Positions 7,093-14,986 of a DNA stretch of 64,000 bases are shown in pieces. The stretch lies in contig JAILXT010000002.1 in NCBI GenBank assembly GCA_045430345.1, positions 1 to 64,000 on the forward strand. Direction: 5' to 3'. A program made the translations under genes and the position numbers. The DNA is from Agarilytica sp045430345. Its GTDB lineage: Bacteria; Pseudomonadota; Gammaproteobacteria; Pseudomonadales; Cellvibrionaceae. Numbering within the stretch: the stretch's first letter is position 1; the number at the start of each line of letters is the position of its first letter. Under the pieces are notes generated by a model. The model had not been told where the DNA came from. It saw only the letters and a list, made by a program, of their open reading frames with translations, and ran no database searches.

Positions 7093-7215
7093 TAACGCCG
7101 CAATTACCGGCCGGAACGTAGTTGTTTGTTTTGTGCCAGCGTAGCTGATATGCACAAAACAAACAACGTAGTGGAGGTCCAGCCAGCTTGCTGGCGAGGG
7201 TAGATTGCTTTGTTA
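7093..7215 (-). repeat. attC site 16 (123 bp)
   Basis: Close relative of site 15, with the same CCGGCCGGAACG and CCAGCTTGCTGGCGA blocks. It serves the 7225-7653 cassette. Confidence 0.85.
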
Positions 7216-7224
7216 TACGATTTT

Positions 7225-7653
7225 TTAGCCGACACTTAAAATCACCTGATCCTGTGTATTTTCATGAGTAAGAATAACGCGCTTTTTCAATATACTTGAA
7301 ATCCACTCTAAGAAAGAGGTTAGAACTTGGTATTCATGCTCCCCTACTATGTCGCGCGGAGATATATCTAATTCAATTTCAGTCTCAACGAAAAAGTGGC
7401 AATTCACTTGAACTTTATCATTGAGCCAAATAGCCAAGGTCGTTGGATTGGTTTCTTGAAGCCTTTTAATTTCTGGAAGGTCATCAGGGAATCCAATTAT
7501 AACTCCACCATGAGTGAATTCATGTTTATAAACTGATGACCTTACAGCCTCAATAAATATTTTCCATAGCGCAGGATCAATCTCTTCGACGTAGATATCC
7601 CTCAGGGATCCATCCACTCCAAACTCTTCTTTGATTTCACTCCATGCTTTCAT
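7225..7653 (-). CDS. Integron cassette protein, unknown, 142 aa
   Basis: 142 residues from the ATG at 7653. A longer frame to 7686 would begin inside attC site 17 and is rejected. This leaves only 12 bases between the cassette junction and the start, with no clear ribosome binding site, so translation may depend on readthrough or a leaderless start. It is soluble, with no signal peptide, and contains a W-L-N-D-K and a C-H-F-F-V strand. No family recognised. Confidence 0.7.
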   Translation of the reverse strand: MKAWSEIKEEFGVDGSLRDIYVEEIDPALWKIFIEAVRSSVYKHEFTHGGVIIGFPDDLPEIKRLQETNPTTLAIWLNDKVQVNCHFFVETEIELDISPRDIVGEHEYQVLTSFLEWISSILKKRVILTHENTQDQVILSVG

Positions 7654-7665
7654 ATTAGTTTCGTA

Positions 7666-7761
7666 TAACGCCTTGCTTTGCTGCATTTTTGGAGTGGATT
7701 ATTTTGTGCTATTAAGCGCAAAAGAAGCAACGCAAAAAATGTCAGAAAGAGCAATTTGTTA
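7666..7761 (-). repeat. attC site 17 (96 bp, major subfamily)
   Basis: 96-bp type with a few substitutions (GTCAGAAAGAGC in place of GTCAGCAAGAGC). Its TTA is the stop of the 7759-8100 gene. Confidence 0.92.
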
Positions 7762-8100
7762 TATTTTTATGTGAGTAATAAATGGCCTTGTCCCCGAACA
7801 AGCCAAGGCCAACTTAACTGGTTTTCCAGACATATATGCAGCCAGTGCAGCCGTATATACACTACGCCCATGTTCTGTCGTTAAATCCGCTTTATTGTAA
7901 GGGGAATTACACGCATCAGGTATATATGCCGAAGGAACACCACTTTCCATTATGATTAGAGCACTGCTTCCGGTATTACCACCTTCGACAATAATATTAG
8001 ATATATTTTGATATTCCGGAGTCCAACTACCAGGGTTGGCGTAACACGACATTGCTCCCGCTACTAAATATATAAGTGACACTATTTTTATATTTCGCAC
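7759..8100 (-). CDS. Exported cassette protein, two-Cys LAA-KK family (member 5)
   Basis: 113 residues from a GTG preceded by AAAGGA. Signal peptide 1-21 (cleavage near C-Y-A). The mature chain carries D-A-C-N at mid-length, AALAAYMSGKPVKLAL, and A-C-S-G shortly after. An extra Cys lies inside the signal peptide. It keeps the family order although overall identity to the neighbours is low. The stop codon comes from attC site 17. Confidence 0.85.
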   Translation of the reverse strand: MRNIKIVSLIYLVAGAMSCYANPGSWTPEYQNISNIIVEGGNTGSSALIIMESGVPSAYIPDACNSPYNKADLTTEHGRSVYTAALAAYMSGKPVKLALACSGTRPFITHIKI

Positions 8101-8119
8101 GACTTTTCCTTTTTAAATA

Positions 8120-8215
8120 TAACGCCTTGCTTTGTTGCATTTTTGAAGTGGATGATTTTGTGCTACCAAGCACAAAAGAAGCAACGTAAAAAATGTCAGC
8201 AAGAGCAATTTGTTA
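8120..8215 (-). repeat. attC site 18 (96 bp, major subfamily)
   Basis: 96-bp type, the attC nearest the integrase. It belongs to the first cassette (8218-8535). Confidence 0.92.
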
Positions 8216-8217
8216 TG

Positions 8218-8535
8218 TTAATTGGTGATTCTTATCCAAGATACTAATGAGCGACTGCCAGAACATATTTCCTTGTCATGAAAAGACAACTTCTTATCGG
8301 CTGTAAACGCAGCCAAAACCATTGAAAATTTTCGATTTGCAGTAGCCTCATCATTACTCTGTACTCTATACAGAGACGAACCGCAGCTATGGGACCTATT
8401 TGCCTCGAATTCAAATTCTGTAGGAGATAAATCGGGTTGGTATACGTAGCCAACGGTGGTACCACTAACGTCTTTTCCTGAATAGGCAGAAATGGATACC
8501 GCCATCAATACCATACCAAAAAATGCTTTTTTCAT
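8218..8535 (-). CDS. Exported cassette protein, two-Cys LAA-KK family (member 6, first cassette)
   Basis: 105 residues with a signal peptide (1-19, cleavage near A-Y-S). The mature chain has H-S-C-G, then MVLAAFTADKKLSFHD, then E-I-C-S, with a short strand-like tail. AGGAGA precedes the ATG. As the cassette next to attI it is the most recent insertion and the most likely to be expressed from the integron promoter. Its own attC is site 18. Function unknown. Confidence 0.85.
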   Translation of the reverse strand: MKKAFFGMVLMAVSISAYSGKDVSGTTVGYVYQPDLSPTEFEFEANRSHSCGSSLYRVQSNDEATANRKFSMVLAAFTADKKLSFHDKEICSGSRSLVSWIRITN

Positions 8536-8560
8536 TACTTCTCCTTAACTTGATAAAACA

Positions 8561-8618
8561 TAACAATATTATTAGATGGACAAATCTGCCGTGAAACACG
8601 GCAGTTGTCCATCTAACA
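8561..8618 (-). other. attI region with long inverted repeat
   Basis: The first cassette begins at a GTT on the minus strand (complement at 8562-8564), which marks the integration point. Immediately behind it lies an inverted repeat: 12-bp arms TTAGATGGACAA (8572-8583) and TTGTCCATCTAA (8605-8616), then 8-bp arms CTGCCGTG (8586-8593) and CACGGCAG (8597-8604), with a two-base bulge and an AAA loop. Attachment sites of the attI type are normally not palindromic, so this may be a degenerate attC-like end, a hairpin terminator or an integrase-binding element. Confidence 0.6.
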
Positions 8619-8755
8619 CAGCGTTTTATTTAATTGATCTCCGCTCCCTGGACCTTGTAGACGCTGGCCTGCAGCAACATTGGCTGAAAAACACACAGAG
8701 TTAGACGGAGAATTTCCGCCATAATATTGCACCTTTGTGATGCATCGGTCTACAA

Positions 8756-8771
8756 TTGGTTTTATATACAG
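8756..8771 (+). promoter_or_regulatory. Candidate LexA operator upstream of intI
   Basis: TTGGTTTTATATACAG matches the 16-base LexA consensus CTGTATATATATACAG at 11-12 positions, with the right half perfect. It lies 22 bases before the chosen GTG of intI, the usual place for SOS control of integron integrases. The left half-site is weak, so this is a candidate only. Confidence 0.45.
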
Positions 8772-8793
8772 TATTTCAGGCAAAAGGATTTGT

Positions 8794-9786
8794 GTGGCTA
8801 GGTCATTATTTTTAACATCTATCGAAGAGTATATGTTCGCTCGACGTTATGCGAAACGTACGATTCAAAGCTATTTAACCTGGATTCGTCGTTTCATCCT
8901 TTTCCATAATAAAAAACACCCCCGTGAAATGGGAGATGAGCAAGTTGAAGCATTTCTCAATCATTTAGTGCTCGAACGGCATGTCGCCGCAAACACTCAA
9001 GCGCTCGCATTAAATGCATTAGTCCTTATGTACAAAGACATCATCAAGAAACCACTCGCCACACAACTTCATTTCGTAAAAAGCCACCAACCACGTAAAT
9101 TACCAGTAGTACTGACGCCAGAAGAAGTGTCCCGGCTTTTAGAAATAATCCCGCCCAGTTATTTCGTATTGGCTGCTTTGCTCTATGGCAGCGGCTTGAG
9201 ATTAATGGAAGCGATTCGATTGCGGGTTCACGACATTGACTTTGATTACAACTGTGTCCGCATATGGAATGGTAAGGGCGGAAAACATCGGACCGTTACC
9301 CTAGCCCCCGAAATCAAGTCACACCTCGCCAATCAAAAATCCGTCGCGGCACGTTATCTGGAACTCGACCTTCGCGATTCCGATTATGACGGCGTCTGGC
9401 TACCTCACGCTTTGCGCCGTAAGTATCAATTCGCCAACAAGGAGATTGGCTGGCATTATTTATTTCCCTCACGAAAAACCAGCATAGATCCTGAGTCTGG
9501 AAAGAAACGCCGGCACCATATAGATGAAAGTGGGCTTCAACGCGCCATTCGCTCTGGTGCAAAAAACGCCGGGATTGAGAAAACCGTCACCGCACATACA
9601 CTCAGGCATAGCTTTGCCACACACCTATTAGGTGCCGGCGCAGACATTCGGACCGTACAAGAACAGCTTGGTCACGCGGAACTAGCAACAACACAGATCT
9701 ATACCCATGTCTTACAAATGGGGGGAAATGCGGTAACAAGTCCGCTGTCGAAGTTATTACCCATGAACGAATTAGATAGTTTTTAA
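8794..9786 (+). CDS. intI: Integron integrase IntI
   Basis: A site-specific tyrosine recombinase of 330 residues that joins attI and attC sites. Catalytic residues seen are R136 (GSGLRLMEA), H268-R271 (HTLRHSFATH), H294 (LGHAEL) and Y303 (IYTHV). The IntI-specific insert is present at about 190-218 (GVWLPHALRRKYQ...WHYLFPS), which separates it from XerC/D. The DPESGKKRRHHI segment also fits. The GTG at 8794 is chosen because it has AAAAGGA five bases upstream and matches the N-termini of Vibrio IntI proteins; an upstream ATG at 8737 would add 19 unrelated residues. All catalytic residues are intact, so the integron may be active. Confidence 0.97.
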   Translation: MARSLFLTSIEEYMFARRYAKRTIQSYLTWIRRFILFHNKKHPREMGDEQVEAFLNHLVLERHVAANTQALALNALVLMYKDIIKKPLATQLHFVKSHQPRKLPVVLTPEEVSRLLEIIPPSYFVLAALLYGSGLRLMEAIRLRVHDIDFDYNCVRIWNGKGGKHRTVTLAPEIKSHLANQKSVAARYLELDLRDSDYDGVWLPHALRRKYQFANKEIGWHYLFPSRKTSIDPESGKKRRHHIDESGLQRAIRSGAKNAGIEKTVTAHTLRHSFATHLLGAGADIRTVQEQLGHAELATTQIYTHVLQMGGNAVTSPLSKLLPMNELDSF

Positions 9787-9874
9787 ACTACGTGACTCGG
9801 TGAAATTTCTCCTATACGATTTCGACCGTAAGGTGAGCCATCTTATGGCAAGCTAACAATAACGAGTAACTTGT

Positions 9875-10291
9875 ATGAACTTCGAAGAAATCTACGACCA
9901 AAGCTACAGCCGTGTCATGGAAAATGATATTTCAGGGCTTTCTTTCTTCGATACTTTTTATTCTAAGTTTTTGGACGCATCGCCAGACATAGCGGAAAAA
10001 TTTAAAAACACGGATATGACAGCACAAAAAAAGATGCTTAAGAAGTCGTTCTATCACCTCCTCATTTTTTATGGCTCCAATCAAGCCGACGACTACATTC
10101 AAAAAATCGCGCGATCACACGATAAAACCCACCTCGACATCCAGCCAGCGCTCTACGATATTTGGCTCAATACACTTATGGCCACATTAAGTGAATACGA
10201 CGATGAATTTACCGATGATGTGGAACTCGCATGGCGCCTGGTCCTCACGCCGGGCATTACCTATATGAAGTTCAAATACTCACATCCCTAG
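9875..10291 (+). CDS. Single-domain globin
   Basis: 138 residues, mainly helical, with a globin pattern: Phe43 in the CD corner (EKFKNTD) and His82 in A-R-S-H as the probable proximal haem ligand, followed by a long C-terminal helix pair. It has no reductase or signalling domain, so it is probably a cytosolic oxygen- or NO-binding protein. It follows intI by 88 bases in the same direction but is not part of the integron. Bacterial globins of this form can serve NO detoxification or redox sensing; the sequence does not say which. His86 is an alternative ligand. Confidence 0.8.
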   Translation: MNFEEIYDQSYSRVMENDISGLSFFDTFYSKFLDASPDIAEKFKNTDMTAQKKMLKKSFYHLLIFYGSNQADDYIQKIARSHDKTHLDIQPALYDIWLNTLMATLSEYDDEFTDDVELAWRLVLTPGITYMKFKYSHP

Positions 10292-10377
10292 ACTCATCGC
10301 GCCAATAGCAAGGCGCTACCCGCGATTCACGAAACACGCTATATTATGCGCAACTATTCCAAGGCGCCAATAACCCC

Positions 10378-11151
10378 ATGCTAGTTGTACTCTCCCCCGC
10401 GAAAAACTTAGATTACGAAACCGCGCTACCCACAGCCAAACATACCAAAGCCAACCTTTTAAGTGATGCACAGGAACTGGCAGAACAAATGAAGGCAATG
10501 TCCCCACAGGATATTTCTTCACTTATGGGGATTAGCGACAAACTCGGGGTACTGAATTACGACCGCTATCAAGCGTGGGCGCTGCCATTTGAAAAAAGCA
10601 CCGCTCGCCAAGCGCTCTTTGCATTCAAAGGGGACGTGTATATCGGACTCAATGCCTACGAATTCGACACAGATGACATGACTTTCGCCCAAGAACACTT
10701 GCGCATCCTTTCTGGCCTATACGGCATCCTGAAACCCCTCGACTGGATGCAGCCTTACCGGCTTGAAATGGGCACCAAACTCGCAAATGCGCGTGGTAAA
10801 AATCTATATGAGTTTTGGGGCACGAAAATCAGTGGCGCGCTAAACAAACAGCTCAAAAAAACGGGCGACGCCACATTGGTAAATCTCGCCTCACAGGAGT
10901 ACTTCAAATCGGTTGATCTCTCCACGCTCAATGCCACGGTGATCACCCCCACCTTTAAAGATTGGAAAAACGGCAAATATAAGATCATCAGTTTCTTTGC
11001 AAAGAAGGCACGCGGGCTAATGAGCGCCTATATTATTAAGAATAAGATCAGTGATGTAGAGCAGATCAAAGGCTTTGATTGGGAGGGCTACGGCTTCGAC
11101 CCATCGTCTTCTAGCGAAAGTGAGTGGGTATTCACTCGCAAGCAACCCTAA
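10378..11151 (+). CDS. yaaA: Peroxide stress protein YaaA
   Basis: 257 residues, the normal length. The start MLVVLSPAKNLD and the blocks LSGLYGILKPLD, YRLEMGTKL, NLYEFWG, VNLASQEYFK and FKDWKNGKYKIISFFAKKARG are hallmarks of the YaaA (DUF328) family. In Escherichia coli YaaA limits intracellular unincorporated iron during hydrogen peroxide stress and binds DNA. It stands alone, 86 bases after the globin gene, a pairing that would suit an oxidative stress context but is not proof of one. Confidence 0.95.
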   Translation: MLVVLSPAKNLDYETALPTAKHTKANLLSDAQELAEQMKAMSPQDISSLMGISDKLGVLNYDRYQAWALPFEKSTARQALFAFKGDVYIGLNAYEFDTDDMTFAQEHLRILSGLYGILKPLDWMQPYRLEMGTKLANARGKNLYEFWGTKISGALNKQLKKTGDATLVNLASQEYFKSVDLSTLNATVITPTFKDWKNGKYKIISFFAKKARGLMSAYIIKNKISDVEQIKGFDWEGYGFDPSSSSESEWVFTRKQP

Positions 11152-11196
11152 GGCACCTCTTGCTCTCACTGATTTATTTAATCGTGTGGGAGATGT

Positions 11197-12093
11197 ATGA
11201 AAATCCGAATTTTGATCGTGGACGAAACTGCCTTCGTCCGCGACGCTCTTAAACGTTCCATCCGCCGCTTTCTTAAAGACGTCGAAATCCATGATGCCGT
11301 CAATGGCAACCGTGCGCTCGCCACATTGCGCACCAATAAGATCAACCTGATTATCTCCGAATGGGAAATGGACGAAATGTCCGGTCGGGAGCTGCTTGAA
11401 TGGGCCCGAAAAGAGGAAAAATACGCGAAAACACCCTTTATCGTCACTTCTGACGAGGGTGATCGCAATCTCGTCATGAACGCCATCAATGCAGGCGCCA
11501 ACGACTTTATGGCGAAGCCCTTCTCCCCCGATGAGGTTCAGAAAAAAGTCGTCAAACAACTCTCACGCATTGGCTACAAAGCGGCTGGCGCTAACGCAGC
11601 GGCACAAAATACGGGCTTTGGTTCAATCGACGTGTTAACCGCAGGCGGCGGAGCAAAAGCCAAACCCTCAAAACCACGGGAAGTGATCAGCGCTGCTGGT
11701 TTTGGAAAACCCGCAGCAAAAGCAGCTCCCAAACCCGGGGCTAAATCAGCCCAAAAATCTGCGTCAAAACCCGGTAATTTTGAAGGTGTTGCCCACTTGC
11801 ACTTTAAATATGGCTCCATTCGGTGCCGCCTTAAAGAACTATCGCTTACCGGGATGAGTGGTGTCATTGAACGTCCAGATCAAGACACGATGCCTAGCCT
11901 ATTTGACGACGCCAGCGCCAATATCGAAAACATGAAGGGCGACCCCATTGGTGAACTCAACGTCTATGTGCACGCATTGCAATCTGTGGACCCGAGGCAA
12001 GACTCAAACAATATCAAAATCACCTTCCGTTTTGGTGAAAACGACCCAGAACAATTCGAACAGCTTTCTAAAGCCGTGGCAAAAGGGCGATAA
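11197..12093 (+). CDS. Response regulator with Glu at the phosphorylation site and PilZ-like C-terminus
   Basis: 298 residues. A receiver domain (about 1-125) has the acidic pocket D9/E10, T84 and K107, but the phosphoacceptor position is E55 (LIISEWEMDEMSG) where Asp is expected, a change that can mimic constant phosphorylation. An Ala/Lys/Pro-rich linker follows (about 130-190). The C-terminal domain (about 195-298) has LKELSLTGMSGVI, like the second motif of PilZ domains, but no clear RxxxR, so cyclic di-GMP binding is doubtful. GGGAG precedes the ATG. It may act in surface motility or adhesion without a partner kinase. Confidence 0.8.
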   Translation: MKIRILIVDETAFVRDALKRSIRRFLKDVEIHDAVNGNRALATLRTNKINLIISEWEMDEMSGRELLEWARKEEKYAKTPFIVTSDEGDRNLVMNAINAGANDFMAKPFSPDEVQKKVVKQLSRIGYKAAGANAAAQNTGFGSIDVLTAGGGAKAKPSKPREVISAAGFGKPAAKAAPKPGAKSAQKSASKPGNFEGVAHLHFKYGSIRCRLKELSLTGMSGVIERPDQDTMPSLFDDASANIENMKGDPIGELNVYVHALQSVDPRQDSNNIKITFRFGENDPEQFEQLSKAVAKGR

Positions 12094-12181
12094 TCAGCCC
12101 CACATGCGGCCACTCCCACACTAGCAGAGCGGGTCGCCTAACTCTCTACGTTCCCTAACGAATCAGTAGGCACCGCCACCT

Positions 12182-12775
12182 ATGCAAGACGCCCCATTTT
12201 CCCAAGCCTGTGAAAACAATAAAGCCCCAATTTTAGACGTGCTACACCGCGTATTTAAAGACGCTTCACAAGCCCTCGAAATCGGCTCCGGGACGGGCCA
12301 ACATGCCGTTCACTTTGCGCCTCAGCTTCCACACCTTATATGGCAACCAAGCGATCGTGAATGCAACATACCCGGAATAAATTACTGGCTCGAAAGGCAG
12401 CCAGCGAGCAACTTACGTTCACCGATCATCCTCGATGTATCCCAAGATATTTGGCCCTATGCAGACGCCATTTTCAGCGCAAACACCGCCCATATTATGA
12501 GTTGGCCCCTCGTCGAAAAAACCTTTGCGCAGGTAGGCAGCACCCTTCCGTCAGGCGGCACCTTCGCGCTTTACGGACCATTTAACTACAAGGGCACATA
12601 CACTAGCGACAGCAACAAAATGTTTGATCACATGCTAAAAGAACGCGGTTTAAATCAAGGCATTCGTGATTTTGAAGCGGTAAACGCACTGGCTGAAGCC
12701 GCCAAACTTAAACTGATGGAAGACAACCCCATGCCGGCCAATAATCGTTTATTGGTATGGGAAAAAAACGTCTAA
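12182..12775 (+). CDS. DUF938 SAM-dependent methyltransferase
   Basis: 197 residues. The SAM-binding motif LEIGSGTGQHAVHFA lies near residues 37-51, with D-R-E-C and N-T-A-H-I-M-S-W typical of DUF938. The substrate is unknown for the family. It is followed after only 16 bases by the Mpo1-like gene, so the two are probably cotranscribed. The start is the ATG at 12182, with AGG upstream. Length fits the family. Confidence 0.9.
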   Translation: MQDAPFSQACENNKAPILDVLHRVFKDASQALEIGSGTGQHAVHFAPQLPHLIWQPSDRECNIPGINYWLERQPASNLRSPIILDVSQDIWPYADAIFSANTAHIMSWPLVEKTFAQVGSTLPSGGTFALYGPFNYKGTYTSDSNKMFDHMLKERGLNQGIRDFEAVNALAEAAKLKLMEDNPMPANNRLLVWEKNV

Positions 12776-12791
12776 AACTGGAGTCATCACT

Positions 12792-13103
12792 ATGGCACTT
12801 GGCAGTAAAAAAACCTGGGACGAATGGGTCGATGAATACGCACTGAGCCATCAACATCCCGTCAATAAAACGTGCCATGCGATTGGCATTCCGATGATCG
12901 TCGTTGCGCTAGCGCTTATTCCCTTCGCGATAAAGGCGCCGATACTGTGGCGCTTTAGTATTATATTTTTTATTGTGGGGTGGATATTTCAGTTCATAGG
13001 TCACGCATTTGAAGGAAAACCGCCTGAGTTTTTTAAAGACTGGCGGTTTCTTTTAGTCGGGACGCGCTGGTGGCTTAAAAAAATAATGTTTAACAAAAAA
13101 TAA
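12792..13103 (+). CDS. Mpo1-like (DUF962) membrane protein
   Basis: 103 residues with two central membrane segments (about 31-49 and 54-73). Conserved His appear in HQHPVNKTCHAIGIP and in FIGHAFEGKPP, the pattern of the DUF962/Mpo1 family. Yeast Mpo1 is an iron-dependent dioxygenase of 2-hydroxy fatty acid alpha-oxidation; the bacterial role is not established. A GGAG precedes the ATG. It is cotranscribed with the DUF938 gene by spacing. Confidence 0.88.
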   Translation: MALGSKKTWDEWVDEYALSHQHPVNKTCHAIGIPMIVVALALIPFAIKAPILWRFSIIFFIVGWIFQFIGHAFEGKPPEFFKDWRFLLVGTRWWLKKIMFNKK

Positions 13104-13145
13104 GTTTCGCGATCACACGCGCGGCTACATCACAAAACAACTAAG

Positions 13146-14252
13146 CTACTGATCGTAAGCCAAACCGCGAAGGCGCTCTAACCGATCTTTCACCTCATCA
13201 TAAGAACCGGCATTAATCGTTACATGTCCTAGCTTACGGCGCGGTCGCACACTCTTGCCATACAAGGTTAAAAACGTCGTTGAATCAGCGGCTTGCTCTG
13301 CCGTGAGCACCACTCCCAACAAATTCAACATGCCGCTAATGCCAGATGTGTGTGTCGAGCCTAAGGCTAAACCACCAACGGCCCGCACGTGGTTTTCAAA
13401 TTGACTGGTGAGCGCACCCTTTGAAGTCCAATGGCCACTATTGTGCACGCGGGGGGCAATTTCATTCACCAGTAATTTATCGCCCCACACAAAACATTCC
13501 ACACACATCACGCCCACGTAATCCAAATGGGTGAGCATTGTTTGTAAATAGCCTTGTCCGGTTTTTACCATCGCATCACTGATGCCTTCGGCAGGCACGA
13601 TAGAGGTCAGTAAGGTGCCTTGGTCATGATAATTTTCGGCTGAGGGGTAATAAACAATGTCGCCATCAACTGAGCGCGCGGCGATAAACGACACTTCACG
13701 CTCAAACGGAATACCCGCTTCCGCGACCCATTCGCCTGGGTATTCAATACTGGCCATCACCTCTGATTGATTATCATCGGTAATTTTGTATTGGTTGTAA
13801 CCGTCGTAACCTTCTTCTTCAGTTTTTAGGAAGACAGGCTTTGCCAATTCGGCAACGGCACTGTGTAAATCCGTTTCAGTGCGAACCGTTTTAAACGGCG
13901 CGATCGGAATATTTTGAGATTGCAGGAATTCTTTTTCGACGCGGCGGTTTTTAAATTTTTCTAATGCTTCTGGGTTTGGATGAACCGGGCAAAAGGCTTG
14001 AAGTGATCTTAGCAGTGCAATATCAACATGCTCTTTTTCTACTGTAATCACATCAGGTTTACCCAATGCGTCGTAAAGCGCTTCCGCTGACATCCCTGGC
14101 TCAAGAGTAATCACAGGGCCTAGGGCATCCACACACACGGTGTCTTCTTTCGCTTCAGCAACAAAACTAAAACGTAAGCCCATCGGGATGCCGTCTTGGG
14201 CCATCATTCGAGCAAGCTGGCCACTGCCTATGATGGCAATGTGTGCGCTCAT
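13146..14252 (-). CDS. purK: 5-(carboxyamino)imidazole ribonucleotide synthase PurK
   Basis: 368 residues, ATP-grasp fold. It makes N5-CAIR from AIR, bicarbonate and ATP in purine synthesis. The sequence shows IIGSGQLARMM at the N-terminus, the ATP-grasp blocks FLKTEEEGYDGYNQYK and EREVSFIAARS, and VNEIAPRVHNSGHWT, all diagnostic. Its start ATG overlaps the purE stop by four bases, so the pair is translationally coupled. It is convergent with the Mpo1-like gene. Confidence 0.97.
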   Translation of the reverse strand: MSAHIAIIGSGQLARMMAQDGIPMGLRFSFVAEAKEDTVCVDALGPVITLEPGMSAEALYDALGKPDVITVEKEHVDIALLRSLQAFCPVHPNPEALEKFKNRRVEKEFLQSQNIPIAPFKTVRTETDLHSAVAELAKPVFLKTEEEGYDGYNQYKITDDNQSEVMASIEYPGEWVAEAGIPFEREVSFIAARSVDGDIVYYPSAENYHDQGTLLTSIVPAEGISDAMVKTGQGYLQTMLTHLDYVGVMCVECFVWGDKLLVNEIAPRVHNSGHWTSKGALTSQFENHVRAVGGLALGSTHTSGISGMLNLLGVVLTAEQAADSTTFLTLYGKSVRPRRKLGHVTINAGSYDEVKDRLERLRGLAYDQ

Positions 14253-14731
14253 TCAACATCCTCAGGGACAGAATCCGTTTGAGCAGCGCGCCACGTTTGA
14301 AGCCGTGCTTGTAAATCTGGGTCAGAAAGCGCAAGCATTTGGCTTGCGATAAGGCCAGCATTAAACGCGCCCGCCTCACCAATCGCTTGGGTGGCAACCG
14401 CAACGCCTTTTGGCATTTGCACCATGGAAAGTAAGCTATCCACCCCTTTTAAGTATTTACTGGGCACTGGCACGGCAATTACCGGTAACCAGGTCATTGA
14501 AGCGGCCATACCGGCCAGATGAGCGGCACCGCCAGCCCCAGCAATAATCACTTTAGTCCCATTGGATTCAGAGGCCTTACAAAACTCCACAAGACGACCA
14601 GGCGTTCTGTGAGCCGAGACGACTTGCGTCTCATAAGGAACTTGAAGTTCTTCTAACGGGGTAATCGCCATCTTCATCACAGGCCAATCTGAGCGGGAAC
14701 CCATAATGATCTGAACCGGAGCTTTAGCCAT
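14249..14731 (-). CDS. purE: N5-CAIR mutase PurE
   Basis: 160 residues from the ATG at 14731, chosen because MAKAPVQIIMGSRSDWP is the standard PurE start and AAGG lies upstream; the longer frame to 14857 is not family-like. It converts N5-CAIR to CAIR. The GSRSDWPVMK, VVSAHRTPGR, AGAGGAAHL and PVIAVPVPS blocks are all intact. First gene of the purEK operon. Confidence 0.97.
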   Translation of the reverse strand: MAKAPVQIIMGSRSDWPVMKMAITPLEELQVPYETQVVSAHRTPGRLVEFCKASESNGTKVIIAGAGGAAHLAGMAASMTWLPVIAVPVPSKYLKGVDSLLSMVQMPKGVAVATQAIGEAGAFNAGLIASQMLALSDPDLQARLQTWRAAQTDSVPEDVE

Positions 14732-14986
14732 AATGCCAACCTTCAAAAAATAAACGAACCCCCCAAAATGGGCGCTGGGTAAATCAAAAAACTGAGCAAA
14801 ATCCAACGGAGGGAGCGGGAAACCGGCAAGTATAGGGGACTTAGCGGGCCTGATCAATTCTCAGCCCAAAACTGGGCAACGCCAAGCCCATCACGGCGGC
14901 AGCCTTTCTCGGTGGTGAGCAATGGGGATTTAAATTAGACTTGCCCGCGATCTTTGATAATCAGCAGGACAACGGGAAACGTAATT

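Larger units (their letters stand above)
59..9786 (-). mobile_element. Chromosomal integron: intI plus array of 18 attC sites
   Basis: A tyrosine recombinase of the IntI type (8794-9786, +) is followed, on its upstream side, by 18 regularly spaced attC-type sites. On the plus strand each begins TAACGCC or a close variant and ends TTGTTA or a close variant, which is the reverse complement of attC, so every cassette is read leftward. Cassettes are about 290-980 bp and hold one short gene or none. The array runs off the left edge: bases 1-58 are the 5' part of a further cassette with no recognisable gene. Most cassette genes carry their own Shine-Dalgarno. The layout is that of sedentary chromosomal integrons of marine gammaproteobacteria. 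Confidence 0.95.

Noticed and set aside
8244..8465. A 73-residue minus-strand frame inside the first cassette gene.
   Set aside because: It is a shadow of the exported protein gene at 8218-8535 in another frame, without a signal or ribosome site.
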